A stretch of 22,214 nt of DNA from Chara braunii (Eukaryota; Streptophyta; Charophyceae; Charales; Characeae), in contig BFEA01000382.1 of assembly GCA_003427395.1 (NCBI GenBank), positions 776,132-798,345 of the forward strand, read 5' to 3'. Position numbers and translations under genes: made by a program. Shown in pieces: positions 9,008 through 17,851 of this stretch. The notes under the pieces are model-generated. The model saw only the letters and a program-made list of their open reading frames with translations. It had not been told where the DNA came from and ran no database searches. Each line of letters starts with the position of its first letter. The stretch's first letter is position 1.

Positions 9008-10241
9008 ATGGATAAGTACCAAATAATTGATGCCCTATACAATAGGGATAGATTGTGGAAATCCAGTAGAAGGCAGGCAGATTTAAATCTTAGATCATTA
9101 AACGTTAATGGTCTGACCTCTGCAAAATTTGAAAAAAAACAAGTTATCTATGATCAGCTCAAAGGAATAGGAGGTAAGGAATGGCCTGATGTCATTTGTA
9201 TTCAGGAAATTCATTTAATGTATACGGCCTCTCATAATCATTGTCATAAACAGATCTGGCCCGGCACAGCCTTCCGGGCGCACGCTCCTCGCCCAGGAAG
9301 TGCAGGAGTAGCAATTTGGATCCCGCCGGGGTCCAAAGTAGACCCGGTTTACTGGGAAGTCGATAAAGAGGAAGGAAGATGGGCATACATCCTGGCGATG
9401 TTAGATCTAGAGATTGTAATAGTCTTGTGTGTGTATAGGCCAAATGAAGCAGGTAATCGTCAATGCTTCTTTGGGTCCCTAATTCCCAAGCTACCTGTGG
9501 GTATTCCGATCATTATTGTCGGGGAATTCAATGCTGCTCCCGATCGCTCATTAGATCGGTGGCGTATCCCGGACCCATGTCCAGATTACGTAGCAGCAGA
9601 TGAAGCAATGATGACTAATATTACCCAATCTTTTAACCTTTTTGACTTTTTTTGAAGATTAAACCCTACACTTCGCACCTTTTCATGTTTCACAAAAAAT
9701 TCATCAAAAACAGCGTCAAAATCACGAATTGACTTGATTCTCCTTTCTGAAGAGTTAGCAGGTGCAGTGCAAATAACTGAAATCTTTCCTAAGAACCCTC
9801 TACCTGGTCTGGACCATGCTATGTGCACTGTCCTCCTATCTTTCTCCAAAAAGCCAGATCAACGTGGAGGCTATTACAAGCTAAACACATCCCTTCTAAA
9901 ATTAGAAAGATTCAAGACCTACCTCAAAGATGTCTGGAACTATTGGCACCAACAGAAGGCCCTCATTCACGACAATATAACTTGGTTCAACAACGGTCTT
10001 CTCTTCCTACGCCGTAAATGCAATGAATATTCGAAACTCTTAGCAGCTGAACGCCATTCCAATGAATCAAGAATCTACCAACGTATTCATGAGTTGCAAT
10101 CACAGGAAACTACTTTGAATAATGACGACGAAAATGAGTCAGTTGCCCAATAAATTAAGGAATTAGAAGAGCGTATCCTTTCTCTCATGGAGTATAGATG
10201 GCATGGAGCCCGGATTAGAGGTAAGCTTCGCCAAGCCGCTA
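9008..10241 (+). pseudogene. LINE ORF2, 5' part: endonuclease domain and linker to RT
   Basis: This is the N-terminal part of ORF2. The endonuclease nicks target DNA to prime reverse transcription. The ATG at 9008 lies 50 bp after the ORF1 stop, in another frame. APE-type signatures appear in order: SLNVNGL (residues 30-36), CIQEIHL with catalytic Glu67, SAGVAIWI (98-105), VYRPN (142-146), VGEFN (171-175, where the family has GDFN), RIDLIL (from 9725) and LDH (9809-9817, where SDH is usual). A TGA at 9653 and a TAA at 10151 interrupt the frame. After the endonuclease come the coiled, charged residues typical before RT, ending in RIRGKLRQAA, where the insertion begins. The Asp-to-Glu change would be expected to weaken or abolish nicking. 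Confidence 0.87.
10234..10241 (+). repeat. Target-site duplication, left copy (AGCCGCTA)
   Basis: AGCCGCTA at 10234-10241 is repeated exactly at 11133-11140. The bases just outside and inside differ, so the direct repeat is exactly 8 bp. The LINE reading frame passes through a single copy, encoding Gln-Ala-Ala-Asn across the joined site. Confidence 0.85.
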
Positions 10242-10348
10242 CTCTGTGTGTCTATTCAACAGGCAACGGGAAAGTTTAAACTCCGTTGTACCCGTTGAAT
10301 AGCCCCCAGGGCCCCGTTGAATTCCCGTTGAATAGTACAACGGGCCCC

Positions 10349-10373
10349 CCCCGTTGAATATTGTTCAACGGGG
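10349..10373. repeat. Perfect 10-bp hairpin built from the GTTGAA motif
   Basis: CCCCGTTGAA (10349-10358), loop TATTG (10359-10363) and TTCAACGGGG (10364-10373) form a perfect stem inside the left part of the insertion. It shows that the same motif is present in both orientations. Confidence 0.8.
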
Positions 10374-10430
10374 AGGATGCATAGGGCCTCAGACACGGCG
10401 CTGGACGCACGTGAACCAAAAAAAAAAATC

Positions 10431-10513
10431 ATCCCGTTGAATCCCGTTGAATCCCGTTGACTCCCCGTTGAATCCCCGTTGAATCCCGTTGAATCACCGT
10501 TGAATCCCGTTGA
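10431..10513 (+). repeat. Tandem array of eight 10-11-bp ATCCCGTTGA units
   Basis: Units start at 10431, 10441, 10451, 10461, 10472, 10483, 10493 and 10504. Five are exactly ATCCCGTTGA and three carry a small insertion or substitution. Single copies of CCCGTTGAAT also occur outside the array at about 10288-10330 and near 11107-11116. No spacers separate the units, so this is not a CRISPR array. Confidence 0.9.
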
Positions 10514-10653
10514 AAAAAAAAAAAGGACGTTGTCCAAAAATTCCGGAAAAAAACTATGTTATGCAGAAAAATAAACTGAACAACTTTTTCCTCAGGGTCA
10601 CATCGAAAATCTTTACCACAATTAAAATAAAATATAAAATATAAAAATAAGTT

Positions 10654-10655
10654 GT

Positions 10656-10690
<35 letters not shown>

Positions 10691-10716
10691 TTTTTGTGTG
10701 TGTGTGCATGTGTGTA

Positions 10717-10768
<52 letters not shown>
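10654..10768 (+). repeat. Microsatellites (TTTA)n then (TG)n
   Basis: About ten TTTA units (10654-10694) run directly into a (TG)n tract (10695-10768) with a few CA, TA and CG interruptions early on. Both lie within the 891-bp insertion. Open frames through here encode only low-complexity peptide. Confidence 0.95.
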
Positions 10769-10769
<1 letters not shown>

Positions 10770-10801
10770 TTGGCGGGGGGTGGGACGGGCGACCCATCCC
10801 C

Positions 10802-10838
10802 CACCAATCAATCAATCAAGCAATCAATCAAGCAATCA
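10802..10838 (+). repeat. (CAATCAAT)-type short tandem repeat
   Basis: Repeats of CAATCAAT/CAAGCAAT follow a small inverted pair: GATTGGCGGGGGGTGGGA at 10768-10785 and the complementary TCCCCCACCAATC at about 10797-10809. This repeat also lies inside the insertion. Confidence 0.8.
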
Positions 10839-11081
10839 AAAAAAAAAGAAAAAAAAATCTATTTGTTTTGAGTCTGGTTTTGTTTTTTATTTTTGAAAAT
10901 TAATTTTAATGCTAAAAAAATAAAAACAAAAATATGGGGATGTAGATAGCAAGAAAATATACACCCCCATATATTTTTTTTTTTTTTTTCACTAATGTTT
11001 TGCCTGCAAAAAAACAATCCGCGGGCCGAGTTGTACCACGTTCAACTCGGTTCAACGTGGAGTTGAAACGGGAGTGAACGG

Positions 11082-11100
11082 GAGTTGAACTGTTCAACTC
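11082..11100. repeat. Palindrome GAGTTGAAC-T-GTTCAACTC near right end of insertion
   Basis: Perfect 9-bp arms surround a single T at 11091. With the direct and inverted GTTGAAC words between 11035 and 11116, this gives the right end the same motif content as the left end. That supports treating 10242-11132 as one element. Confidence 0.8.
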
Positions 11101-11132
11101 AAAACCCCCGTTGAATCCGATTTCGGACACAT

Positions 11133-11140
11133 AGCCGCTA
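11133..11140 (+). repeat. Target-site duplication, right copy (AGCCGCTA)
   Basis: Exact copy of 10234-10241. LINE coding resumes immediately after it with AATGAAGGAGGAATG. Confidence 0.85.
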
Positions 11141-12290
11141 ATGAAGGAGGAATGGATGCCAGGTTCTTTGCTATGGCTCGAGCTAGGACAGAGAGGACAG
11201 TGATGGAAGCCCTTGCTCACCGTCAACGACAAACTGAACAACTAGCAACATCAACGACAGAATGTACCAGAATTGGGAGGGATTTTTTAAAATCTCTCTT
11301 CCTTTCGGAAACAGCAACCTCTCCTGCTAGTGAAAGAATTAAGGATATTGATGATTTCTTAAAACCATTGAATAAATCGTTTTCTAATTCCCAAAGAGAC
11401 CTATTAGAAGTACAACGAACAAAGGATGAGATATGGACTGCCCTGATGTTTATGGAAGAAGAGAAAAACCCTGGTATAGATGGATTGCCAAAGGAATTTT
11501 CGCAAGCTCTTCGGGATTTCATTGCTTAGGACTTAATCAGCTTCTATCAGGATGTTTGGGCCTCCGACCGGCTAGGAGAAATAGTGGGGCAAGGGGTCCT
11601 TACGCTTCTATACAAAAAAGGTGATAAAGTAATATTCGTAACTATCGCCCCATCACCCTCCTTTTCAATTGTTTATAAACTCATCTAAAAAACCCTCACT
11701 ATTCGTCTTAATAAATATATAGCAGATATAATCCATCCAGCCCAGACAGGCTTTATCCAAGGAAGAAATATTCAGGACAACATCCTTCTCATGAATGAAT
11801 TGGTCAAACTTTCTCGTCAATCTAAGCATAATGCCGCCTTCATCTTTATAGATTTTGAGAAAGCATACGACTATGTGGATTGACTCTTTTTGGACAAATG
11901 TCTTGACAAGTTTAATTTTGGACCAGACTTCAGGAGGTGGATTAAAATATTACATGAGAATGCATCTACGAGAGTCATGGTTAATGGGAATGTAGTCCTC
12001 CTATAATGCTAGAAAGATCAGTCAGGCAAAAAGACCCCATTGCCCCGCTCCTCTTTGTAATTATCATGGAAGCACTGGCAGCTAACATTCGCTATCATAA
12101 AGATATCAAATGCATCCAAGTTACATCCATACCAGAGGACGTCATTCCGGTATGTTCTCTCTTCGCAGATGACCTATCTCTCATGATTGATTCCTCACAT
12201 GAAAACCTAGAGGCAATACAAAGAATAATGGATCTATTTTGTAAACTGTCGGACATGAGGATTAACTGGGGTAACAAAACCTTAGGATAG
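11133..12290 (+). pseudogene. LINE ORF2, 3' part: reverse transcriptase domain, truncated
   Basis: ORF2 continues after the insertion, in the frame predicted by removing 899 bp. Reverse transcriptase landmarks in order: MDARFFAMARAR (from 11152), NPGIDGLP (about 11467-11490), NIRNYRPITLLFNCL (11631-11675), TGFIQGRNIQDN, FIDFEKAYD with the first catalytic Asp at 11851-11853, SVRQKDPIAPLLF (from 12018), FADD with both catalytic Asps at 12168-12173, and MRINWGNK near 12253-12276. Frameshifts occur near 11628, 11674 and 12003; stops at 11527, 11686, 11881 and 12288. The palm residues are intact. The thumb and C-terminal third are missing because the LINE sequence ends at about 12290. Confidence 0.9.
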
Positions 12291-12790
12291 TGGATGCCAC
12301 CTGCAAGGGTGCCCATTGGATGCTGATATCCCAACCGTGCTTCTTGGGTCCCCGCAACGGTTGAGCGTGTGCCTCCCCTCGGGGTTGTCGAGGCCATGGG
12401 GGGGAAGTGGCTCCGGGAGGGGCAGGCTCAGTTGGAGCGTGCGGGAGGGGTGAGGGGATCACCGCCCCCCTAAGCTGGCGTGTCACTGCGGCACCATTGT
12501 GACTGTGGTGCGGAATGCCTCCCGATGGTGGAGCCACAGGGAGGTGAAGCCTTGAGTAGGGGAGGGGTGACCCCTGCCGCTAGCGGCCTGGTAGCACCGG
12601 TCTGGGCTAATACTCCCGGGTGGGTGGCAAGGATTGTGTGTTCCTTCCTTGAATGATCACTGGGTAGTGGGTGGGCCCGCTGCACCGCCAGTGGGGCTGA
12701 CCCCGGCGCGGAAAGCCCTCTGTCAGACATCCTCCCTGGGTCATAACCCCCGACACCTCCACAACCCTTTTATTAAAAAAAATGATGCAA
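12291..12790. other. GC-rich unit with A-rich 3' end, possible retroposed element
   Basis: At about 12290 composition changes sharply from the AT-leaning LINE to GC-rich sequence with many G-runs (for example 12398-12404, GGGAGGGG near 12416 and again near 12443). No coding signature is visible in any frame. The unit ends with a C-rich string around 12746-12768, then TTTTATTAAAAAAAATGATG, which could be a degenerate A-tail. It may be a SINE or another element's 3' end. I found no Pol III A/B boxes and no target duplication, so it stays unclassified. Confidence 0.35.
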
Positions 12791-14570
12791 TAAGGTAGCA
12801 AAAAATCAGCTGGGGAATAGGTTAAACATATAACCACCTTACGTATCTACTTCTGAACTTTGCACGGATCGATGTGAAATTTTGGCACAATACTTCACCC
12901 GGAACGATAATTGCATTTTGAATTCTTAGCGGTCATGCAGTAACTCGAGGTAAATCAGGATTTTAATTAGCTTCGCTCGTTGCTTTTTGCCTAGGTGTAA
13001 GGTGTAACTGGACTCTGTTTTTTCCTTTCACGTGCAGTTTTTCACGCTCTCTTCTAGCGCCTTAATTTTGTTTTCAATTGTCATTTTTTTTTTTTTCCCA
13101 TTCTTGATCTTTGGGCATTACTTCTTTTCCTCCCTCCTGTTGCTTTTTGGTTCTCATGCATCTTTCTACTTCTCTCCCCTCTCATTAGCCAACACGATGC
13201 AAACCGAGATTGATGGGTGGAGTGTGGTTAGATCCCCCACGCAGCGGTCCGCACATGCAACTCGTAGGCATTTCCTCTCTACCTCTGCCCAATCTTGTTA
13301 ATCTTGCGCATGTGTTTGCCACTATAAATTTAGGAGGTGTGACCTTATCTCTCTCTAATCTATCGTCCGGAGTTAGTGTAACCGAGAGGATCAGCTAGTA
13401 AGGCTACATAGATTGTGGGCTGAGTAGTGGAGTTGACGACTCGACGAGCTGGTGGAGATTGTTTGGGGTTGAAGTGTCGCTGCGATAGACTACGGGGCAC
13501 GGGCGAACCTGGTTTGCTTCATCGGGCTTAACGAGGTGACGACTTTGGGTAGTTTGTGGTTGTGAGGCGATGGATTGCCTGCATCGAGTAGGGAAGTGGA
13601 ATGGTACAAAGAGAGAGCAAGACCGTTCGAGATCAGGTCGAATTCAGGACAATTTGAAGTCTTACGTAACATCTTTTAGCATCCTCGCCATCCATCTTTT
13701 TTTTTCAGTTTTTACTGTTTGTTTTCACTTTAGTTCGTGGTCTAAACAATTTTATTATTTTTTGAAACTTTTTTAGTGGGTTTTGTTCTATGTGAAGTAC
13801 AAATCTGTAAATCTTTAGAGCATTTAACTATGCCCCCCAAAAAATGAAAAATCGCCAAAGACGGCTGTGTCGAAACCATGCTCGTGCACTCAATAAATTT
13901 AATTCTCTTTCTGTTTTTTGTTATTTTTATTATTATGTGAGGATTCAGATCCTCGGCAGGCCTAAGGGCCCCCATGTTGCATATGTGTCCCCCCTAAGTG
14001 AAGGCGGGCCTAACAAATCACGAGAGGCCCTCGACTGTCAATTTCGTATTTGGGGTCCAGGCAGTTTCATCGCGCCAGTTGGTTGGGAAAAAATACAGGC
14101 CGAGCAGCGAGACTTTGAACGGCATTTCAGGCCTTTCCAAAATGATGCAGGCCCTGGACGAGAAACACAGCCTCATACATAGACAGTTGGGAGGCCCAAC
14201 CAAATGAGGCCCAGTAGCTGCAAGAGAGGCGCAACATCCAAGGGCCTACCGGAAGCTTCTGGGCCCAGGCCAGTCCGGCCAGGCTGCCGAATGAGGCAAG
14301 CTTTTCCATATAGGAAAGAGCTCACTCTCTGGTTGGGCATTCAAGCACTCGCACCCTAGTGGCAGCGCTGGAGCTTATGCTCGTGGGCTGCTGCTGGCGC
14401 TGAGAGGTGAGGTGCAAGCGCGTGCGGTCGTGCAGGGAGCAGGGCGCTGCTGAGGGCAGCGCCATAGCCCAGCCTCCATAGCTGGTTGGGCTTGGACTAC
14501 AGTGAGGCGCAGGGGTGGTCTTCGGGTGTACAAAGGGAAGACGTGGGAAGATGAGGGAGAGAGAGAGAAG
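12791..14570. other. Unassigned AT-richer region, no gene recognised
   Basis: Nothing here can be assigned. There are T-rich runs near 13084-13096 and 13700-13710. Short frames (13032-13301, 13998-14207 and 13844-14182, all +) lack known motifs. The frame 13998-14207 has a charged helical-looking stretch (KMMQALDEKHSLIHRQL), too short to interpret. A GGCCY-rich segment at about 13955-14300 differs in composition from its flanks and could be an old repeat. Confidence 0.45.
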
Positions 14571-14593
14571 GATGACGATGATGATGATGATGT
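14571..14593 (+). repeat. Short (GAT)n microsatellite
   Basis: GATGACGATGATGATGATGATG: seven or so GAT-type triplets after a GA-rich run (14556-14570). Confidence 0.85.
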
Positions 14594-14934
14594 GAGGGCA
14601 CATACCTGGTGTTGGCGATGGTCTGCATGGGTGACATCTTCAAGTACTTCGGAGGCTGCTGACGTTAACAGTTGTATTGTCAATTAGAAGGCTAGTAGTA
14701 GCTGTGTAGGGAGTTAGGTTGGGCGTCGAGCGCCAAGTAGGGAGATAGGGACTGGATACATATGTTGGTGGTGGTGAGAGCAAGCTCTCCTTGACATTGG
14801 TTTTCAGTGCTACGATTCTCCATTGGTGTCATATTGGTGCAATGTTGCTTTCTGAACACTGTGATACGATTTGGCTTTCAATGTGATTGGGCAATATGAA
14901 TATTGCCATCGCGCTATTGCTCATTTTCCTTGCA
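14591..14934 (+). mobile_element. Candidate 5' LTR upstream of primer-binding site
   Basis: The primer-binding site at 14938 implies that an LTR ends just before it. The sequence ends ...CCTTGCA at 14934, giving the expected terminal CA. A matching TGTGAGG at 14591 could be the start: TGTGAGG against TGCAAGG is an imperfect inverted pair. A perfect palindrome, GCAATAT-GA-ATATTGC, lies at 14891-14906 near the end. No second LTR is visible in the window, so the left edge is a guess. Confidence 0.35.
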
Positions 14935-14937
14935 ATT

Positions 14938-14949
14938 TGGTATCGGAGC
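14938..14949 (+). promoter_or_regulatory. Primer-binding site, initiator Met-tRNA type
   Basis: TGGTATCGGAGC matches 11 of 12 bases of TGGTATCAGAGC, the sequence complementary to the 3' end of plant initiator Met-tRNA that primes minus-strand synthesis in many plant LTR retrotransposons. Similarity continues with TGGTTCGAA, resembling the T-arm complement. It lies 3 bp after a CA end, the usual spacing. Confidence 0.65.
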
Positions 14950-15575
14950 TGGTTCGAACTGCGCTCATTGGTTCTTCGCAATAGCTGTTCGGTGCTTCGC
15001 ATGAGGTGTGGGGCAGTGATAAGGCTTGGTCGTTGGACGTAAGGCGGCCCAGGGCCGTGTAGGCGCGCCTGGAAGCTATGTGGTGACATTAGGGGTGTAC
15101 GTTGGATGATGAGAGCTCGCTGATGTGGCATTTAAGTCGAGGTGGAACTGCATTCTGTTGTTGGTTGTGTCGAGGCAAATACCGGTCATCATAAATGCAC
15201 ATCAGGTTGCCGGTGAGAAATATGTGGTTGGGGGCAGCATTATGAGGTACGTTGCTTCCTTCCTTATCTACCCTCTTCATTACTTCTTACTGTGAGGAAG
15301 TGAATTTTGTCTTGAGAGTCTTTTCCATGTGAGGTGTCGCGAGCGCTCAACCTTGAGAGTCGACATTCTTCTTGGGCAGCAAGCTGGTGGGAGACGGGTG
15401 ATGCCTCTGAAGGGCCCTGGATGAAGCACTCGGGTCACAGTCACGAACCAACCCGTTGGGACTAGTACACGCCTGCTTTGCCGCAAGTCCTTGGTACTGC
15501 TGCTGCGCAATAGAGGTTATGCAGGGCATGCCAGCCCTTTGAACAAACGCTTAGTACCAGACCGTCTTTAAATAT
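14950..15575. other. Non-coding interior downstream of primer-binding site
   Basis: No gag or pol similarity is visible in any frame after the primer-binding site. Either the element is a nonautonomous LTR type with non-coding internal DNA, or its coding part has been lost or replaced. Short minus-strand frames (15280-15510 and 14829-15131) have no recognisable domain. Confidence 0.4.
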
Positions 15576-15919
15576 TTATGACGGGGGCTCGGTGTTGACT
15601 CTGGCTGTGATCGTCGTCTTGTCTGCGATGTTAAATAATTCCTGAGGAGTTATGGGGATCTCATTAAATGCCTCATGATCAGCCAGATCAAACCGGGTGT
15701 AAGGCTCGTTGCATGCGAGGATAAATAAAGTGAAGGGGCTGGCAGGTTTGGCGTTGACTTGGGGCACCGGGGTGGGCTGGATTGCACACCTTTAAACACA
15801 CTGCTCAACCAGATGCTCAGGACGTTGACACAAAGAAACAACTCAAGAAGGATATCGAGAGAAGGGGGTTTCTGACAATTGTTCGCTGTGGCATTAATTA
15901 GATAAATTGCCATTAGCAT
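15576..15919 (-). pseudogene. Unidentified protein-like fragment, two frames
   Basis: I do not recognise this fragment. Read on the minus strand, the upstream half (from about 15919 down to about 15775) has a hydrophobic helical stretch (ILLELFLCVNVLSIWLSSVF). Near 15770 the frame shifts, and the downstream half (to 15576) reads like ordinary folded protein, with strings such as ACNEPYTRFDLADHEAF and ITPQELFNIADKT and balanced charged and hydrophobic residues. It ends at a stop at 15576-15578. No start codon or promoter context is evident. It could be a piece of a retroelement or other mobile-element protein, or chance. The downstream half is the more convincing. Confidence 0.3.
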
Positions 15920-15962
15920 AGATCTCTGCAGGGAATATTGTTTTTATTTTTGATTATTTAGT

Positions 15963-16065
15963 TGTTACGGACTTGACTAACAACTAACAGATAGCTGCAG
16001 ATAGAGTAGTATATTCTTTGCTGCACTGCAATCTGTATTAGAATAATCTAATAATAGATCTAACA
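15963..16065 (+). mobile_element. Possible LTR remnant preceding gag
   Basis: TGTTACGGAC at 15963 looks like an LTR start, and TCTAACA ending at 16065 could be an end, giving a TGTTA/TAACA inverted pair. The interval is only 103 bp, and no primer-binding site follows it. This is a weak candidate for the left edge of the gag-bearing element. Confidence 0.2.
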
Positions 16066-16180
16066 TTCCCTGTAGGACCTGACATTAGTTGACACTTAAC
16101 TACCTAGTTGTTTCTGTTCAGGCCGACCGAAATGAGTTATATATTATACACGGTTGTGCGTCATGCCAAGGTAGGATTCA

Positions 16181-17704
16181 ATGTGTACAGCTAGCAACGG
16201 TATGACCATGGCTTCCTCCTCTAGAATGTCCCAGGCCTCTTTACAGGCCACTTCGTCAGGAGTCAGTCAGAGTGGTTCTCAAGCTTCTGTTAACCGGAGT
16301 GTTGGCTTGCAAGTCAGCCAACAGGCTCAACATACGATGGAGGATTATGAAATCCTCCAAGCAGAAGAAATTCAGGATAAACTACAACGACAATTGGATG
16401 AGGCAGCAGAGAGAAGAAGAAGAGCAATAATGGGAAAAGTTAGACTAGGTAGTAGATTGCAGGAACTAGGCAAGTTGGAGGCACTATTTGAGTCCACATT
16501 AGATCCTGCTATGCAAGCACTGCGGAATTCGCTCCTGTGTGTGGCGGAGACACAGGTTGTTCAGCAGGAAGTGTTGGCTGAACTATTGGCAAGCAAGAAA
16601 TGAATTTTGGCTGCACTACAGGCTCCTCGTCCAGTGATGAGGCAGCCTCAGTTTGTTGTAGCTCCCCCATCGATTGTGGGTCCATCGATGATGCCGTTGT
16701 CAGTTGGGCCCTCATTCTCACCTATGTTTGGCATGCCACCTCTAGGTGGTTATGTGGCAACTAGTGGTCCGGTTCTTAGAGTCTCTGTCGTACCATCGAC
16801 GACAGTGGTTACTATAATCCCACTGTCAAGTCAGGTCCAGGTTAGTGTGCAGCAACCTGTTTCGGTGGCTATGCAGCCACTGCAGCAATCTCCTGGGCCA
16901 ATGCAGCCTATGCAGTGGATGCCCAAAATACCCTTGCTGAGTCCTAAGCCCTTCTCTGGCAACAGGAAGAAGGATGAGGACTTAGATACCTGGGTGAGGA
17001 CAGTGCCTACCTATGTGACGCAAAAACTTACCGGGCCGGAGCAAAACGTTGTAGCGGCTGCCTCCTTTTTAGAAGGGTCAGCAGACCGTTGGTTGAATGG
17101 CCTAGTGCAGCAGCAGGCCTACGATCAGAACTTCGATGCCTAGACCCAGGCCCAGACATTGGAAGAGTTCGTACAGTCCGTGTATAACAGGTGGCATGAC
17201 CCTCAAGGGGCACAAAAGGCCACAGACGCAATCAACAGTCTTTGTGCCAGCATGTACAAGAATGTTCGTGAGCCCACAGATACTGTAGAACGTCTGCTCG
17301 TGGTACCTGGTGTGCGCTATGACCAGCAGGTACTCCTCACGGATTACCTTACATGTCTGCCTTCAGAGGCCAGGACAAAGCTGGTAGATGAGGCCTATGT
17401 CGAACAGCACAACTTCGCTTCCTTCAACAAGAAGGCCTTTGACATAGCGACAAAGTTGGGATCCGCGCAAGAGAGTCAGGAAGATGGAAGGAAGAAGAGA
17501 CTCCCCTAGGATTGGAAGAAGAAAGGGCAATTAATGTTCGCCGACCATGATCGTCTGACGACAAAAATTGACGACTTCCCAGACCTTGGGGAGGAGACAG
17601 AGCATGATAGGGCCAGCGAGACTTCGGATGCGGGAGTCGTGGCACCCATCAAAGAAAAGGCTAAGGGGACCGGTGTCGGCCTGTACTCTCTCGATCCCTA
17701 CTAG
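16181..17704 (+). pseudogene. Ty3/gypsy-like retrotransposon Gag, decayed
   Basis: This is a capsid-type polyprotein of an LTR retrotransposon, expected to assemble the particle that packages element RNA. One frame holds throughout; the start is ATG 16181 or 16202. Order: a Ser/Gln-rich N-terminus; a coiled-coil-like segment (QAEEIQDKLQRQLDEAAERR, about 16358-16417); a Pro/Gln/Val-rich linker; then the gag core. The core has PFSGNRKKDEDLDTWV, a VAAASFLEGSADRWLNGL block, EEFVQSVYNRWHDPQ, and DYLTCLPSEARTKLVDEAY, in the order of the retrotransposon gag family. Stops lie at 16601 (TGA), 17141 (TAG) and 17507 (TAG); the last, at 17702 (TAG), may be the real end or another lesion. No zinc knuckle, protease, RT or integrase follows. 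The copy is therefore defective, and its pol region is missing or replaced by the repeats downstream. Confidence 0.8.
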
Positions 17705-17851
17705 CTATTGTTGGACCGACAGCTGGTAGCCCCAAGACCCCCCTACTTTCAGCAGCGCCTCCCGCAATATCCACTGCCTGTCTCCCTTCCTATTTGGGCG
17801 ACTTCTTGTTGGTTCCAAAGAAGCCTGCTTTCGAACGGTGCCTACTAAAAA

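Larger units (their letters stand above)
10242..11132. mobile_element. 891-bp nonautonomous insertion in LINE ORF2 (DNA-transposon-like)
   Basis: It interrupts LINE ORF2 between exact 8-bp direct repeats, the duplication length typical of hAT elements and within range of Mutator-like ones. Removing it plus one repeat returns the LINE to a continuous frame. It has no coding capacity. The termini share TGTGTC in inverted orientation (10246-10251; 11126-11131), close to but not exactly at the ends. Both end regions are crowded with GTTGAA/TTCAAC motifs in both orientations, and the middle is simple repeats. Such subterminal motif clusters are transposase-binding sites in some DNA transposons. 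The terminal bases (CTCTG...ACACAT) do not match canonical hAT ends, so the superfamily is unsettled. Another insertion mechanism is possible. Confidence 0.8.
4859..12290 (+). mobile_element. Decayed L1-like LINE (non-LTR retrotransposon), 3'-truncated
   Basis: Two ORFs lie in the order expected for an L1-like element. ORF1 has an RNA-binding region and a zinc knuckle. ORF2 has an apurinic-type endonuclease followed by reverse transcriptase. LINEs copy themselves by target-primed reverse transcription, usually leaving 5'-truncated copies with an intact 3' end. This copy is the opposite: ORF1 is full length, but the sequence breaks off soon after the FADD motif, with no thumb, C-terminal region, 3' UTR or poly(A). 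Many stops and frameshifts make it inactive. ORF2 is split by a second element at 10242-11132. The outer boundaries are approximate. The left one could lie further upstream if the tandem array at 4271-4735 is its 5' UTR. Confidence 0.88.

Noticed and set aside
10431-10513. Regular short repeats resembling a CRISPR array
   Set aside because: Units are 10-11 bp and contiguous, with no spacers, and lie inside a eukaryotic transposon-like insertion.
10652-10903. Open frames of 66 and 83 codons
   Set aside because: They translate (TTTA)n and (TG)n microsatellites and have no protein character.
12291-12790. Continuation of LINE ORF2 past the TAG at 12288
   Set aside because: No frame shows the thumb or C-terminal features of LINE RT, and base composition changes abruptly.
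13998-14207. 69-codon frame with a charged helical stretch
   Set aside because: Too short, no family signature, and overlapping frames are equally open.
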